From Lachnospiraceae bacterium (GTDB lineage Bacteria; Bacillota; Clostridia; Lachnospirales; Lachnospiraceae), in assembly GCA_021770755.1 (NCBI GenBank), contig JAETQI010000035.1, forward strand, positions 1 to 47,835: a stretch of DNA of 47,835 nt. The letters run 5' to 3'. The notes beneath the pieces are model-generated. The model was not told the DNA's origin, did not search any database, and saw nothing but the letters and a program-made list of their open reading frames with translations. The position numbers and the translations under genes were made by a program. Each line of letters starts with the position of its first letter. The stretch's first letter is position 1. This document shows, piece after piece, positions 15,903-25,194 of this stretch.

Positions 15903-18215
15903 ATGAAGAAACAGAGACATTTCAGAGGCATGTTCGTGCTGATTCTCGCTGTGAGTTTTGCGGTAGGGGCAGGATCCGGGTATGTCATAAAGCATAGAAA
16001 GACTGCCGCCACGGCAGAGAGCCGTGTTGTCGCGGAGGCTGAGCGGGATACCGCGCCGATACAGGTTATGCAGCCTGAAGAGGGCGATACCGCACCGATT
16101 TCCGATGAGGAGATCCCTCAGACGGAGATCGAATCAGAAAGCGCGGACAACACGGAGCCGGATGAGCCGCAGATTCCGCAGAGTGATCTGGACAGAAAGA
16201 GCGATAAGATTGCGCTGCTCAAAGAGAGCAACGCGGAGCTGGAGGCAAAGGCTGCCATATACCGAAGATATGCGAACGGACTGGCAAATGAGGAAATCGA
16301 GCGGCTGGTGCAGGAAAAGATGTTACAGTGTTATGAGGAAAATACGCTGCTCGCGCTGGAAATAAAGGCGTTTGCGCTGGAAAGCTTTGGGGTATCCGTC
16401 CCGACAGGGTTTTCATCGGAAGACGACGCGTGGGAGGATTACAAGGAGTATCTGAAAGACGATATCATCAACAGTGTCCTTTCGCAGTTTGCGCCGGATT
16501 ATGCGGTGGGACTGCTCAGAAACGGGATCGACGGCGCGGTGGATGCGTATGTGGAGCAGGGAACGCTGTCGGACACGCTGACGGGTGCGCTGTCGTCCGT
16601 AAAGGACGGCGTCGCCGCAACGATCCAGGATGATCCCCTGCAGACGGCGGTGAACATACTGGACGAGACGACAGGCGGCATGATCAGTACCTATGAAAAT
16701 ATTACGGGTTATGACCAGACGCCCACAGTCCTGCTGCAGAGTCTGGAGGAGAATGCGCAGACATCCGCTGACCAGATTAAGAATTATCTGAATGCGGAAA
16801 GCATGACCTCCAGGGATATCGCGAACTTAATGTACCAGTATGCACAGTATGGCAACAGCATGGACAATCTGCGCTACTATGCCGGCGGGGGAACGTTTGC
16901 CTGGCAGGAGAATTACCGGAGAATGCAAGTTCTCTACGAGCGCTTTCTCTACAACGAGACCTGCATACAGATGCTGAGCACAGGGAGTGCGCCCGGCAAT
17001 GCAGGCGGTGACAGTGAACCGGAGAGTACGCAGGCAGAAAGTGCGGATGGGTCTTACGGGCAGGAACAGGTGATCGAGGAGGTTCTGGGAAACAGCGAAC
17101 AGGCAGTGCGGTACAGGGAGCTTCTGGCAGAGGAGGCCAGCGAACAGCGGATCAACCAGGCGCTGTCCGCGGAGATCCAGGGCTATCGGAACGGACAGAA
17201 TCAGATGGAAGCGTACCGCCAGCAGACACAGCAGGCAACTGCGGCATATGAAAAGCTGCTCGAGTACAGTGTCATGGATTTTAAGGCGCAGTATGACGAG
17301 GCGGGAGTGAATAAAATACAGGAAAATAACAAAATCAATAATGCGATCAGAGAGATTACGGGCAAATATGTGCCTAGGACGTATGCATGGACAATCAATA
17401 TGTTCGCGTCCATGAATTTGGATGACAACAACTGGTACTACAATGGAATCGCGGCGATCAACCAGAAATTTGAGACGGCATATCAGCAGGCCGCGGTGGA
17501 TACGCGCGATGCGGTCGACACTTTGAAGGCGAGACTGAAGGTATATGAAGGGCTCTCGGAGTCAACAGACGACCTGGAACAGGAATTCAAGAACCAGTAT
17601 CTGTTCGGCTATATTCTAAATGGCGGGGAGATCGACCTGAGCGCGGAGTGGGCGGCGGTGGAGAGACAGATGTATATTTTATCCGCCCAGATCCGGCTGA
17701 TCACGGATATATACCAGACGCTGCTGATGTCCTCAAATGCAAAAACGCAGTATATTGAGGAAATGAATGCCCAGTATCATGAAATTATGGAAATAATCGA
17801 TCCGGAGGGCACGGGAGAGGCAGCGTCAAGAGTGACTGATGAGGAGCTGCTGTATTATCTGAAGGATATGATTGACGCGGCAAAGAGCAGTCTGGCCATG
17901 ATGGAGGGGTATCAGGCAGAGCCGCTCGGCAATGTAAAGAGTTCTTATATATACACTGACAAGGGAAAGACCTATCTCCACAGAGTCAACGGTCAGGTAT
18001 CACATGTCAGAGTGGGCGGCCTGGAAATCTACTATGCGGGAAACCAGCCAATATATGTTGACGGTTATTACTGCTATCGCGGCAGAGTGCTGAATCCTGG
18101 AGAAACGACGGATGACGCCGCCCTGACCGCGGAGGCGAACTGGATGAAAGGGGTGCTTGGCAGCCGCACTGAATTTGAGAAAGTGCACTATGATGCGCTC
18201 AAAAAAGCGGAATAG
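15903..18215 (+). CDS. Large membrane-anchored exported helical protein, dynamin operon
   Basis: This 770-residue protein has an N-terminal membrane anchor (about residues 8-29, RGMFVLILAVSFAVGAGSGYVI), an acidic Pro/Glu linker to about residue 90, then a long helical body rich in Gln, Glu and Ala with coiled-coil character. The C-terminal 90 residues contain beta-like segments (VKSSYIYTDKGKTYLHRVNG). AGGAGG lies 6 bases before the ATG. It is the last gene of the operon and is followed by a hairpin at 18251. No catalytic motif was found. With the preceding protein it would form the outer face of an envelope-spanning assembly, if the operon encodes one complex. Confidence 0.75.
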   Translation: MKKQRHFRGMFVLILAVSFAVGAGSGYVIKHRKTAATAESRVVAEAERDTAPIQVMQPEEGDTAPISDEEIPQTEIESESADNTEPDEPQIPQSDLDRKSDKIALLKESNAELEAKAAIYRRYANGLANEEIERLVQEKMLQCYEENTLLALEIKAFALESFGVSVPTGFSSEDDAWEDYKEYLKDDIINSVLSQFAPDYAVGLLRNGIDGAVDAYVEQGTLSDTLTGALSSVKDGVAATIQDDPLQTAVNILDETTGGMISTYENITGYDQTPTVLLQSLEENAQTSADQIKNYLNAESMTSRDIANLMYQYAQYGNSMDNLRYYAGGGTFAWQENYRRMQVLYERFLYNETCIQMLSTGSAPGNAGGDSEPESTQAESADGSYGQEQVIEEVLGNSEQAVRYRELLAEEASEQRINQALSAEIQGYRNGQNQMEAYRQQTQQATAAYEKLLEYSVMDFKAQYDEAGVNKIQENNKINNAIREITGKYVPRTYAWTINMFASMNLDDNNWYYNGIAAINQKFETAYQQAAVDTRDAVDTLKARLKVYEGLSESTDDLEQEFKNQYLFGYILNGGEIDLSAEWAAVERQMYILSAQIRLITDIYQTLLMSSNAKTQYIEEMNAQYHEIMEIIDPEGTGEAASRVTDEELLYYLKDMIDAAKSSLAMMEGYQAEPLGNVKSSYIYTDKGKTYLHRVNGQVSHVRVGGLEIYYAGNQPIYVDGYYCYRGRVLNPGETTDDAALTAEANWMKGVLGSRTEFEKVHYDALKKAE

Positions 18216-18250
18216 AATGACAAGGATAAGAACTTTAGTCATATCCACCC

Positions 18251-18311
18251 CCTCCCCAGCATACATTTAACCATTAGAGAATAGTTTAAAGTATGCCGGG
18301 GAGGTCTTTTT
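18251..18311 (+). terminator. Terminator-like hairpin that contains the sipL ribosome binding site
   Basis: CCTCCCCAGCATAC (18251-18264) pairs with GTATGCCGGGGAGG (18291-18304) with one mismatch. The stem is extended by a weaker TTTAAC/GTTTAAA pairing and followed by TCTTTTTAT. It can end the dynamin operon transcript. The 3' arm is also the GGGGAGG Shine-Dalgarno of the next gene, 9 bases before its ATG, so the fold would hide that site. Confidence 0.65.
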
Positions 18312-18313
18312 AT

Positions 18314-19888
18314 ATGGAGCTGTTAAAGAAAAATATCCATACGGAGCGGATAAAGTCGAAAGCGCTTTTGCAGATACCGCTGGAGACGGACATCAATGTG
18401 TCCGACGCAAAGCCGGATGTGGCGAAGGTGATCTACGACTGCGGGACGATCAAGGTAGACGAGATTAAGACAGGCATGAACAAGATCTGGGTAAAGGGAA
18501 AGCTGTGTTATCAGCTACTGTATCAGACAGAAGGGGTCGAGAAAGCGGACAGTGCACTTGCCGGAATGGACGGCGAGATACCGTTTATGGAGGAGATCTA
18601 TCTCGACAAGTTTGAGGGAACAGACCGGGTAGTCTGCAGGACAAATCTTGACGATATGAGGGTGCATATCATCAATTCGAGAAAACTCAGCATTCAGTCA
18701 GTGATCACGCTGGAGCCAAGAGTGGAGGAGAGCATCTCGGAGGAATTGTGCGTGGAGCTTGACAATGCCGGGGAGGCAGACCAGAAGCTTGAATACCGCA
18801 AAAAGAACCTCGATTACCTCGAGACGATCGTCAAAAAGAGGGATCTGCTGCGCATTCACGAGGAGACGCGTCTGCCGGCAGGCATGCCCGAGATCGGATC
18901 CGCGCTGTGGAAAAATGCGGTCGTGAGCAGTATCAATTTCCGTCCGATGGACGAAAAACTGGGGATCACCGGCGAGCTTGGTGTATTTATCGTCTATCGG
19001 GAGGATACCTCCGGCAGAATCAACTGGTATGAGACGGCGATTCCTTTCAATGGAAGTGTCGAGTGCCAGAACAGCAGGGAAGGTATGATCGCGGATGTAA
19101 TGTACGAGATCGGGCACGAGGAGATCACGATCCGGGAGGATTCTGACGGTGAATTCCGCGTGATCGGCGTCGAGACGACGGTCGAGCTGGAGATCAAACT
19201 CTATGAGAAGGTGAGCACCTCGATCGTGGCGGATGTGTACGGTGTGAGCTGTGAGGTACAGGCGGGGATCGACAGCAGGCAGTTTCGGGATCTCTGTACA
19301 GAGCTCAATATCGAGGAGAAGCTCACCCGCAGCGTGAAGCTGGAAGATGCAGATCCCAAGATCCTGCAGGTCTGTCACAGTGATGCCCGGGCAAAACTTG
19401 CGGAGACGACCTGGAAAGACGGGCAGCTAAGGCTTAACGGCGAGATCGAACTGCAGGTGCTCTACGCCTCCAATGAGAGCGAAAACGGGCTTTGTCCGGT
19501 GAGGAGTACCGTTCCGTTTGAGATCGTGAGGGATATTCCGGAGATCAATGAGGCACAGCTCGAGCAGTACTCACTGTCGGTCTGGATACCGCAGCAGGCA
19601 GTGAGTATCAAGGACAGCGCACAGTTTGAGTGGAGAGGCAGCATCAATGTCAGGCTGCTGGTCTATGATACCAAAAGTGAGGATATCCTGACAGACTTAA
19701 AGATCGAACCGATCAATGCGGAAGTGCTGGAAAAATTGCCGGGCTTTGCGATCTACTATGTGAAACCGGGCGACTCGCTCTGGCAGATCGGCAAGAAATA
19801 TTATGTGAGCGTAGGACGCATTAAAGAGATGAACAACCTGACCGAAGATGAGATCAAGGCAGGTGACAAGATCCTAATCGTAAAATAA
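18314..19888 (+). CDS. sipL: SipL-like SPOCS and LysM spore morphogenesis protein
   Basis: The 524-residue protein contains three SPOCS (DUF3794) domains spread over about residues 20-450 (for example QIPLETDINVSDAKPDVAKVI near the start) and ends in a LysM domain (YYVKPGDSLWQIGKKYYVS through GDKILIVK). This is the architecture of Clostridioides SipL, which works with SpoIVA to assemble the spore coat on the forespore surface. The ATG at 18314 is chosen because GGGGAGG lies 9 bases upstream. A start at 18293 falls inside the hairpin. A perfect terminator overlaps the stop codon. Assignment to SipL, rather than another SPOCS-LysM paralogue, rests on length and domain order. Confidence 0.85.
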   Translation: MELLKKNIHTERIKSKALLQIPLETDINVSDAKPDVAKVIYDCGTIKVDEIKTGMNKIWVKGKLCYQLLYQTEGVEKADSALAGMDGEIPFMEEIYLDKFEGTDRVVCRTNLDDMRVHIINSRKLSIQSVITLEPRVEESISEELCVELDNAGEADQKLEYRKKNLDYLETIVKKRDLLRIHEETRLPAGMPEIGSALWKNAVVSSINFRPMDEKLGITGELGVFIVYREDTSGRINWYETAIPFNGSVECQNSREGMIADVMYEIGHEEITIREDSDGEFRVIGVETTVELEIKLYEKVSTSIVADVYGVSCEVQAGIDSRQFRDLCTELNIEEKLTRSVKLEDADPKILQVCHSDARAKLAETTWKDGQLRLNGEIELQVLYASNESENGLCPVRSTVPFEIVRDIPEINEAQLEQYSLSVWIPQQAVSIKDSAQFEWRGSINVRLLVYDTKSEDILTDLKIEPINAEVLEKLPGFAIYYVKPGDSLWQIGKKYYVSVGRIKEMNNLTEDEIKAGDKILIVK

Positions 19889-19913
19889 GGTCAGCATATG
19901 CTGACCTTATTTT
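19882..19913 (+). terminator. Bidirectional terminator overlapping sipL stop
   Basis: AAAATAAGGTCAGCA and TGCTGACCTTATTTT form a perfect 15-base palindrome with a TA centre and T/A-runs on both sides. It serves sipL. Confidence 0.85.
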
Positions 19914-19914
19914 A

Positions 19915-19999
19915 TGCGCAGACCCGTGCAGAGGAAATATGCCGCTAGTGCGGCGCACGGATCGCGCAACAAGTAGGGAAGATAGTTCTTCCCTACTCA
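19915..19999 (+). repeat. Dispersed structured repeat, copy 1
   Basis: It starts TGCGCAGACCCGTGC. CCCGTGC pairs with GCACGG around an inner GCCGC/GCGGC hairpin, separated by AGAGGAAAT on the 5' side. A third hairpin, GTAGGGAAGA/TCTTCCCTAC, follows. It lies between the convergent sipL and the 20021 gene. The stems differ in sequence from the 30.2 kb copies but fold the same way. Confidence 0.65.
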
Positions 20000-20020
20000 A
20001 TTAATGATCGATCTGTTATT

Positions 20021-20686
20021 TTATTTTGCGACAACCGTGCCGTCCTCGGTCGTTGTCACAGTTTCCTTGTCAGGAGCCTTGTCTTCCGTCTTCGGATTCA
20101 TCAGCTTGTCAAATTTCTCAAGAACCGCATCGTATGTCTTCTTGGAGATCTCAGGAAGCTTGCCGCCCCATGTCTTCTCCGCCTTCTCGTAGCCCTTAAG
20201 GAATGCATCACGCATCTTTTCAAGCTGCTTGGAATCATTGCCGGCAAGTGCGGTTGCAAAAGAAACGATACGGTCGGAAGTCTGCTTTACACCCCAGTAG
20301 CCATCCTCTGAGATCGCTTCCTGCGCCTTTTTCTGTGTCTCGGCATCGACGGTGTAATCGCCTTTTGCCAGGAACTGCCAGATGTTGTTTGCCTGACCAA
20401 AGGTGTTGGTCTGGGTGTTGAGCATACTATGTACGAGATCGGTCAACTGCGACTGGCGCTTCTCCTGATCCGCCTTGAGCTGTGCCACGATCGCCTTTCT
20501 GTCGTCTGCGGATAATTTTGATTTGTCATAGACAGCGGCGCCGTTCTCATTCTTGTTGGTACCTGCTGCGGCATCATTGGAAGTCTCCGGTTTTGTCTCG
20601 TTTTTCGAAGCAGCGCTCTCCCTCTTCTCCGCCTCGATCGCATACAGGTCATTTACATTATTATTCCCAATTCCTGATAAACTCAT
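20021..20686 (-). CDS. Conserved hypothetical protein of Firmicutes
   Basis: The 221-residue soluble protein starts MSLSGIGNNNVND, with AAGGGA seven bases before the ATG at 20686. The first 60 residues are low complexity (Ala, Asn, Glu, Thr). The conserved-looking core lies about 115-190, with EDGYWGVKQTSDRIVSFA and AFLKGYEKAEKTWGGKLPEISKKTYDAV. I recognise this core from uncharacterised proteins of many bacteria but know of no assigned function. There is no signal peptide or membrane segment. It is transcribed alone, divergently from the small gene at 20948. Confidence 0.75.
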   Translation of the reverse strand: MSLSGIGNNNVNDLYAIEAEKRESAASKNETKPETSNDAAAGTNKNENGAAVYDKSKLSADDRKAIVAQLKADQEKRQSQLTDLVHSMLNTQTNTFGQANNIWQFLAKGDYTVDAETQKKAQEAISEDGYWGVKQTSDRIVSFATALAGNDSKQLEKMRDAFLKGYEKAEKTWGGKLPEISKKTYDAVLEKFDKLMNPKTEDKAPDKETVTTTEDGTVVAK

Positions 20687-20947
20687 ATGGTATCCCTTCC
20701 CTTCTTTAAAATGATAAAAACGTTTCCCTCCATGGTATTTATTGGTTTTAAGTTTATATCGTCACGATACAACAGAAACTTTAGGGATTTTAAAAATATT
20801 TGTACCTGTGGGCATAATAGACTAAATTTTTCCAAAAACCACAAAATAATATAAAGTTTGCACAATAAGGTATTGAAAAAGATACAGGAGTATGATATAA
20901 ATAGTCTGACGGAATCGTTTCCGGTTATGGTAAAAGGGGGATCTTAT

Positions 20948-21151
20948 ATGGATTTTGTGAGTGAAAAAGGGGCAGCGCGGATCGTCAATGCCTACATAGA
21001 GGGAGAAATGACAGAGTACAGGAAAGTTACGGAGAAGGAGCTTCGCACAGGCGGGATCGCTCCGGAGGCCAAGGCAGCTTTCAGCAGAAAGCCATACTAC
21101 GGCGGTTCTTCACTCAATCTCAAGAACCGGCCGGTTCTAAGGAACTGTTAG
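20948..21151 (+). CDS. Small hypothetical protein upstream of hprK
   Basis: The 67-residue product (ATG at 20948 chosen because of the AAGGGGGA site 8 bases upstream; a TTG at 20858 would add 30 residues) is basic, with a motif-poor sequence containing FVSEKGAARIVNAYIEGEM. It ends just before a hairpin terminator at 21168, so it forms its own transcript. The family is not recognised. Confidence 0.55.
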   Translation: MDFVSEKGAARIVNAYIEGEMTEYRKVTEKELRTGGIAPEAKAAFSRKPYYGGSSLNLKNRPVLRNC

Positions 21152-21167
21152 CCGATGTTTCGCTGGT

Positions 21168-21212
21168 AAAATATCGCTTGAAGCAAATATATTGGTTCGG
21201 GCGATATTTTTT
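21168..21212 (+). terminator. Terminator before hprK
   Basis: AAAATATCGC pairs with GCGATATTTT across a 23-base loop and is followed by a T-run. Confidence 0.65.
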
Positions 21213-21276
21213 CGTGGAAACTCTGTATAAAATATGATAATATAGAATCAAATATATTACGGAAAGGGAAAAACAT

Positions 21277-22218
21277 ATGGCAAGTGTAAGCATTGAACGG
21301 GTAATAGAAAAATTCAAGCTCAAAAACCTTACGCCGCAGATCAACGCGGAGAATATCAAGATCCATCAGCCGGACATCAACAGGCCGGCGCTGCAGTTGG
21401 CGGGATATTTTGAGCATTTCGAGGAGACGAGGCCCCAGATCATCGGGTTTGTGGAGTTTTCCTACATGGAAAATCTCCCCGTGGAGAGAAAGGAGGAGGT
21501 GTATCCGCATGTCATATCGGAGAAGACGCCCTGTATCATTTTCTGCAGGGGACTTCACCCGGATGAGATGTTCATGGAGATCGCGATCAAAAATAACGTC
21601 CCGCTGCTGGTGACGGAGAAGACGACATCCGCGTTCGAGGCGGAGATCATCCGGTGGCTGAACGTCCGGCTTGCACCCTGCATCTCCGTTCACGGCGTGC
21701 TGGTGGATGTCTACGGCGAGGGTGTGCTGATCACTGGCGAGAGCGGCATCGGCAAGAGCGAGGCGGCGCTGGAGCTGATCAAGCGCGGCCATCGTCTGGT
21801 GTCGGACGATGTCGTTGAGATCAGAAAGGTGAGCGACGACACGCTGATCGGTTCCGCGCCCGACATCACGCGACATTTTATCGAGCTGCGCGGTATCGGG
21901 ATCATCGACGTGAAGACGCTCTACGGTGTGCAGAGCGTTATGGACACCACCAATATCAATCTCGTGATCCGTCTGGAGGACTGGGATAAGGAGAAGAAAT
22001 ACGACAGATTAGGTCTGGAAGAAAACTATACGGAATATCTTGGTAATAAGATCGTATGCCACAATATCCCGATCCGGCCGGGCAGGAATCTGGCGATCAT
22101 CTGCGAGTCGGCAGCAGTCAACTACCGTCAGAAGAAGATGGGATACAACGCCGCGCAGGAGCTGTACCAGCGCGTGCAGAATTCGCTCTCAAAGCCGCGT
22201 GAGGATGACGAGGAATAA
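21277..22218 (+). CDS. hprK: HPr kinase/phosphorylase
   Basis: The 313-residue enzyme phosphorylates and dephosphorylates HPr at Ser46 and so controls carbon catabolite repression in Firmicutes. The P-loop GESGIGKSE lies near residue 155, followed by the HPrK signature region LVSDDVVEIRK and HFIELRGIGIIDV. The length matches the family. AAAGGGAAA precedes the ATG. It heads the conserved block with glcK, murB, rapZ and whiA, although hairpins separate it from glcK. Confidence 0.95.
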   Translation: MASVSIERVIEKFKLKNLTPQINAENIKIHQPDINRPALQLAGYFEHFEETRPQIIGFVEFSYMENLPVERKEEVYPHVISEKTPCIIFCRGLHPDEMFMEIAIKNNVPLLVTEKTTSAFEAEIIRWLNVRLAPCISVHGVLVDVYGEGVLITGESGIGKSEAALELIKRGHRLVSDDVVEIRKVSDDTLIGSAPDITRHFIELRGIGIIDVKTLYGVQSVMDTTNINLVIRLEDWDKEKKYDRLGLEENYTEYLGNKIVCHNIPIRPGRNLAIICESAAVNYRQKKMGYNAAQELYQRVQNSLSKPREDDEE

Positions 22219-22230
22219 AGCATGAGGAGA

Positions 22231-22316
22231 GCATGAGGAGTTTTGCTAATCCGACAAAGGACGTCGGATAAGAAAAACTAGACCTCATGCTGAAGAACGC
22301 GGAGGGCGCGTTCTTC
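22231..22316 (+). repeat. Two strong hairpins between hprK and glcK
   Basis: GCATGAGGAGTTTTGCTAAT pairs, with few mismatches, with ATAAGAAAAACTAGACCTCATGC to give a stem of about 25 bases around TCCGACAAAGGACGTCGGA (22231-22290). A second perfect 10-base stem, GAAGAACGCG/CGCGTTCTTC, follows at 22292-22316. Neither has a T-run, so they may be RNA-stability or repeat elements instead of terminators. Confidence 0.6.
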
Positions 22317-22377
22317 TGGGTTGTTGAAAGATATGGAAGTGTTGTGTAAATATTGTGATATACAAGGAGTGAGAAAA

Positions 22378-23325
22378 ATGGGAAAATATTGTTTTGGAGT
22401 GGATCTGGGTGGAACGACGGTGAAGATCGGCCTGTTTGACACGGAGGGTAATGTGCTGGACAAATGGGAGATACCGACCAGAAAAGAGGAGAACGGCAGC
22501 AGGATTCTCCCCGATATCGCTGCGGCGATCCTGGATAAGGCAGCGGAGCGAAACATTGCAAAGGAGGACGTTGCCGGCGTCGGGATCGGTGTTCCAGGGC
22601 CAGTGGATGATAACGGCGTCGTACATAGGGCAGTCAATCTTGGCTGGGATGTGATCAACATCAACGAGACGCTCGGCGGACTGCTGCAGATGCCGGTAAA
22701 GGCGGGAAATGACGCCAATGTGGCGGCGCTTGGCGAGATGTGGTGCGGCGGCGGAAAGGGCTGTACGAACATGGTACTCGCAACGCTTGGCACCGGTGTC
22801 GGCGGCGGGATCATCGTCAATGGAAAGATGGTGACAGGCTCGACCGGCGCAGGCGGAGAGATCGGTCACATCCATATCGAGGACAACGAGCCGGATGCGT
22901 GCGGATGCGGCAATCACGGCTGTCTGGAGCAGTACGCTTCCGCGACCGGCGTGGTGCGCCTGGCGGAGAGAAAGCTTGAGGCATCCGACAAGGACAGCGT
23001 GCTCAGGGCGGCAAAGGAAAATGGAAAGATCAGCGCAAAAACCGTGTTTGACGCGGTGAAGGAGGGCGACGCGCTCGCCTGTGAGATCGCGGAACAGTTT
23101 GGCGATTATCTCGGAAAGGGATTTGCCGCGATCGCGGGCGTAGTCAATCCGGAGGTGTTCGTCCTTGGCGGCGGCGTGTCCAAGGCGGGTGAGATCCTGT
23201 GCGAATATGTCTCGAAATATTACACAAAATATGTATTTCAGGGTTCCAGAAACGCACAGTTTAAGCTTGCGACGCTCGGAAATGACGCTGGGATCTACGG
23301 CGCTGCGAAGCTGGTATTGGAGTAA
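22378..23325 (+). CDS. glcK: Glucokinase, ROK family
   Basis: The 315-residue kinase phosphorylates glucose with ATP in the cytoplasm. Visible family features are the N-terminal phosphate motif GVDLGGTTVKIG, the GVPGPVD and GNDANVAALGE segments, and the ROK zinc motif CGCGNHGCLEQYAS near residue 180. The ATG at 22378 follows AAGGAGTGAG. An upstream in-frame ATG at 22321 is inferior. It stands downstream of hprK, linking sugar phosphorylation with catabolite control. Confidence 0.93.
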   Translation: MGKYCFGVDLGGTTVKIGLFDTEGNVLDKWEIPTRKEENGSRILPDIAAAILDKAAERNIAKEDVAGVGIGVPGPVDDNGVVHRAVNLGWDVININETLGGLLQMPVKAGNDANVAALGEMWCGGGKGCTNMVLATLGTGVGGGIIVNGKMVTGSTGAGGEIGHIHIEDNEPDACGCGNHGCLEQYASATGVVRLAERKLEASDKDSVLRAAKENGKISAKTVFDAVKEGDALACEIAEQFGDYLGKGFAAIAGVVNPEVFVLGGGVSKAGEILCEYVSKYYTKYVFQGSRNAQFKLATLGNDAGIYGAAKLVLE

Positions 23326-23361
23326 AAAATATATCAAAGTATAGCAATAAGAGGTAATCGT

Positions 23362-24318
23362 TTGAAAGAGTTTGATGACAGAACAAAACAAAAACTCTAC
23401 CAAAGACTGTCCGGCTTCCTGCAGCCGGAGCAAATACTTGTCAATGAAAAAATGTCAGCTCACACCACCTTCCGAGTGGGTGGTGAAGCTGACATCTTTG
23501 TGGAGATCAAAACGTCCGCGGAGCTTGCCAAAGTGCTTAGGGCATTGCGGGAAGAGGGGATCTGTGAGCCGGGCAGGGACTATTTCCTCCTGGGAAACGG
23601 CAGTAATGTGCTCGTCAGCGACAGCGGGATCAGGGGTGTCGTGCTCCATCTCTCCAGGGAATACGGGCATATTGAGCCGGACAGTGCAGATGGAACGCGC
23701 CTTGTCTGCGAGGCGGGGGCATCCCTATCGGCGGTGGCGCACAAGGCGTGCGAGTGCTCACTGACCGGATTTGAGTTTGCTGCGGGGATCCCCGGAAGTC
23801 TGGGCGGCGCGGTCGTCATGAATGCGGGCGCCTATGGCGGGGAAATGCGCGATGTTGTCGAGAGCGTGCGGCTGATGGCGCCCGATGGAACGATCACGGA
23901 AAAGCGCGCGGCGCAGATGCATTTTTCTTATAGGCACAGCATCCTGAAAGAAGAGCCGCTGATCGTGCTTGATGTGACCATTGCGCTGGCACCGGGCAGC
24001 CAGCAGGAGATCCGGGCGAAGATGGAAGAGCTGGCTTTACGGAGACGCGAAAAGCAGGCGCTGGAATATCCGAGTGCGGGTTCGACATTCAAGAGACCTG
24101 CAGGGTACTTTGCGGCAAAGCTCATCGAGGATGCGGGGCTTAGGGGATACTGTGTCGGCGGGGCGCAGGTCTCGGAGAAACATTGCGGATTTGTCGTGAA
24201 CAAAGGAAATGCCACAGCGGCGGATATCCATACGCTGATCAGGGAAGTGCAGAAAAGCGTGGAGCGGTCGAGCCAGGTAGCGATCGAGCCGGAAGTGATC
24301 CTGCTGGGGTTTGATTAG
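23362..24318 (+). CDS. murB: UDP-N-acetylenolpyruvoylglucosamine reductase
   Basis: The 318-residue FAD enzyme makes UDP-N-acetylmuramate for peptidoglycan. It shows the FAD-binding GNGSNVLVSDSGIRG, the AGIPGSLGGAVVMNAGAYGGEM loop, YRHS, and the active-site segment SAGSTFKRP followed by GGAQVSEKHCGFVVN, typical of the type II enzymes of Firmicutes. The start is a TTG with GAGGTAA upstream. It is followed 14 bases later by rapZ. Confidence 0.95.
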   Translation: MKEFDDRTKQKLYQRLSGFLQPEQILVNEKMSAHTTFRVGGEADIFVEIKTSAELAKVLRALREEGICEPGRDYFLLGNGSNVLVSDSGIRGVVLHLSREYGHIEPDSADGTRLVCEAGASLSAVAHKACECSLTGFEFAAGIPGSLGGAVVMNAGAYGGEMRDVVESVRLMAPDGTITEKRAAQMHFSYRHSILKEEPLIVLDVTIALAPGSQQEIRAKMEELALRRREKQALEYPSAGSTFKRPAGYFAAKLIEDAGLRGYCVGGAQVSEKHCGFVVNKGNATAADIHTLIREVQKSVERSSQVAIEPEVILLGFD

Positions 24319-24332
24319 AAAGGGTGATACGG

Positions 24333-25184
24333 ATGAGATTTGTGATCGTTACGGGCATGAGCGGCGGCGGAAAATCGACCGCCATGAAGATGCTTGAGGA
24401 TGCGGGGTACTATTGTGCAGACAATATGCCGGTGCCGCTGATCGAGAAGTTTATGGAGCTTCTGGCGATGCCGGACAACGGGATCCTAAAGGTCGCGCTG
24501 GGGCTTGATGTCAGGGCCGACCAGTCCTTTGAGGATGTCAACCAGCTCGTGGCGCGCCTGCGCGAGACCTACACGTTTGAGATCCTGTTTCTTGAGGCAG
24601 CGGACAGTATCCTGCTCAAGCGCTACAAGGAGTCAAGGCGCGTCCATCCGCTGTCTGTCGACGCCGACCTGATGAGCGGGATCACGCGCGAGCGGGCATT
24701 GCTTGCAAGTATCAAGCAGGCGGCGGACTATGTGATCGACACGACCAATCTGCTGACAAGGGAGCTAAAGTCAGAGCTTGACCGGATCTTTGTCAGCAAT
24801 CAGGCGTACAACAGTCTGATGGTCAATGTCATGTCCTTTGGCTTCAAGCACGGGATCCCGCAGGACGCGGATCTGGTGTTTGACGTGCGTTTTCTGCCCA
24901 ATCCGTTTTATATCGATGAACTAAAGCAGAAGACAGGGCTTGACCGGGAAGTGCAGGACTATGTCATGAGCTTTCCGGAGGCGCATGAATTTGTGGACAG
25001 GCTGACGGACATGATCAATTTCCTGATCCCGAACTATATTAAAGAAGGAAAATATCAGCTTGTCATCGCCATCGGCTGCACAGGCGGACAGCACAGGAGC
25101 GTGACGCTTGCAGGAGAGCTCTACAGGCGGCTCAAGGACAAGGGGGATTACGGGCTGACACTTCGTCACAGGGATACGAAATAA
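24333..25184 (+). CDS. rapZ: RapZ/YvcJ nucleotide-binding protein
   Basis: The 283-residue protein begins FVIVTGMSGGGKSTAMKML, with a P-loop at residues 8-16, and ends with the conserved IGCTGGQHRSV motif. In E. coli RapZ is an RNase adaptor for a small RNA controlling amino-sugar synthesis. The Gram-positive relative YvcJ is a nucleotide-hydrolysing protein of less clear role. The ATG at 24333 is preferred over 24324 because of AAAGGG upstream. It forms a tight cluster with murB and whiA. Confidence 0.93.
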   Translation: MRFVIVTGMSGGGKSTAMKMLEDAGYYCADNMPVPLIEKFMELLAMPDNGILKVALGLDVRADQSFEDVNQLVARLRETYTFEILFLEAADSILLKRYKESRRVHPLSVDADLMSGITRERALLASIKQAADYVIDTTNLLTRELKSELDRIFVSNQAYNSLMVNVMSFGFKHGIPQDADLVFDVRFLPNPFYIDELKQKTGLDREVQDYVMSFPEAHEFVDRLTDMINFLIPNYIKEGKYQLVIAIGCTGGQHRSVTLAGELYRRLKDKGDYGLTLRHRDTK

Positions 25185-25194
25185 GAGGTGGGAT

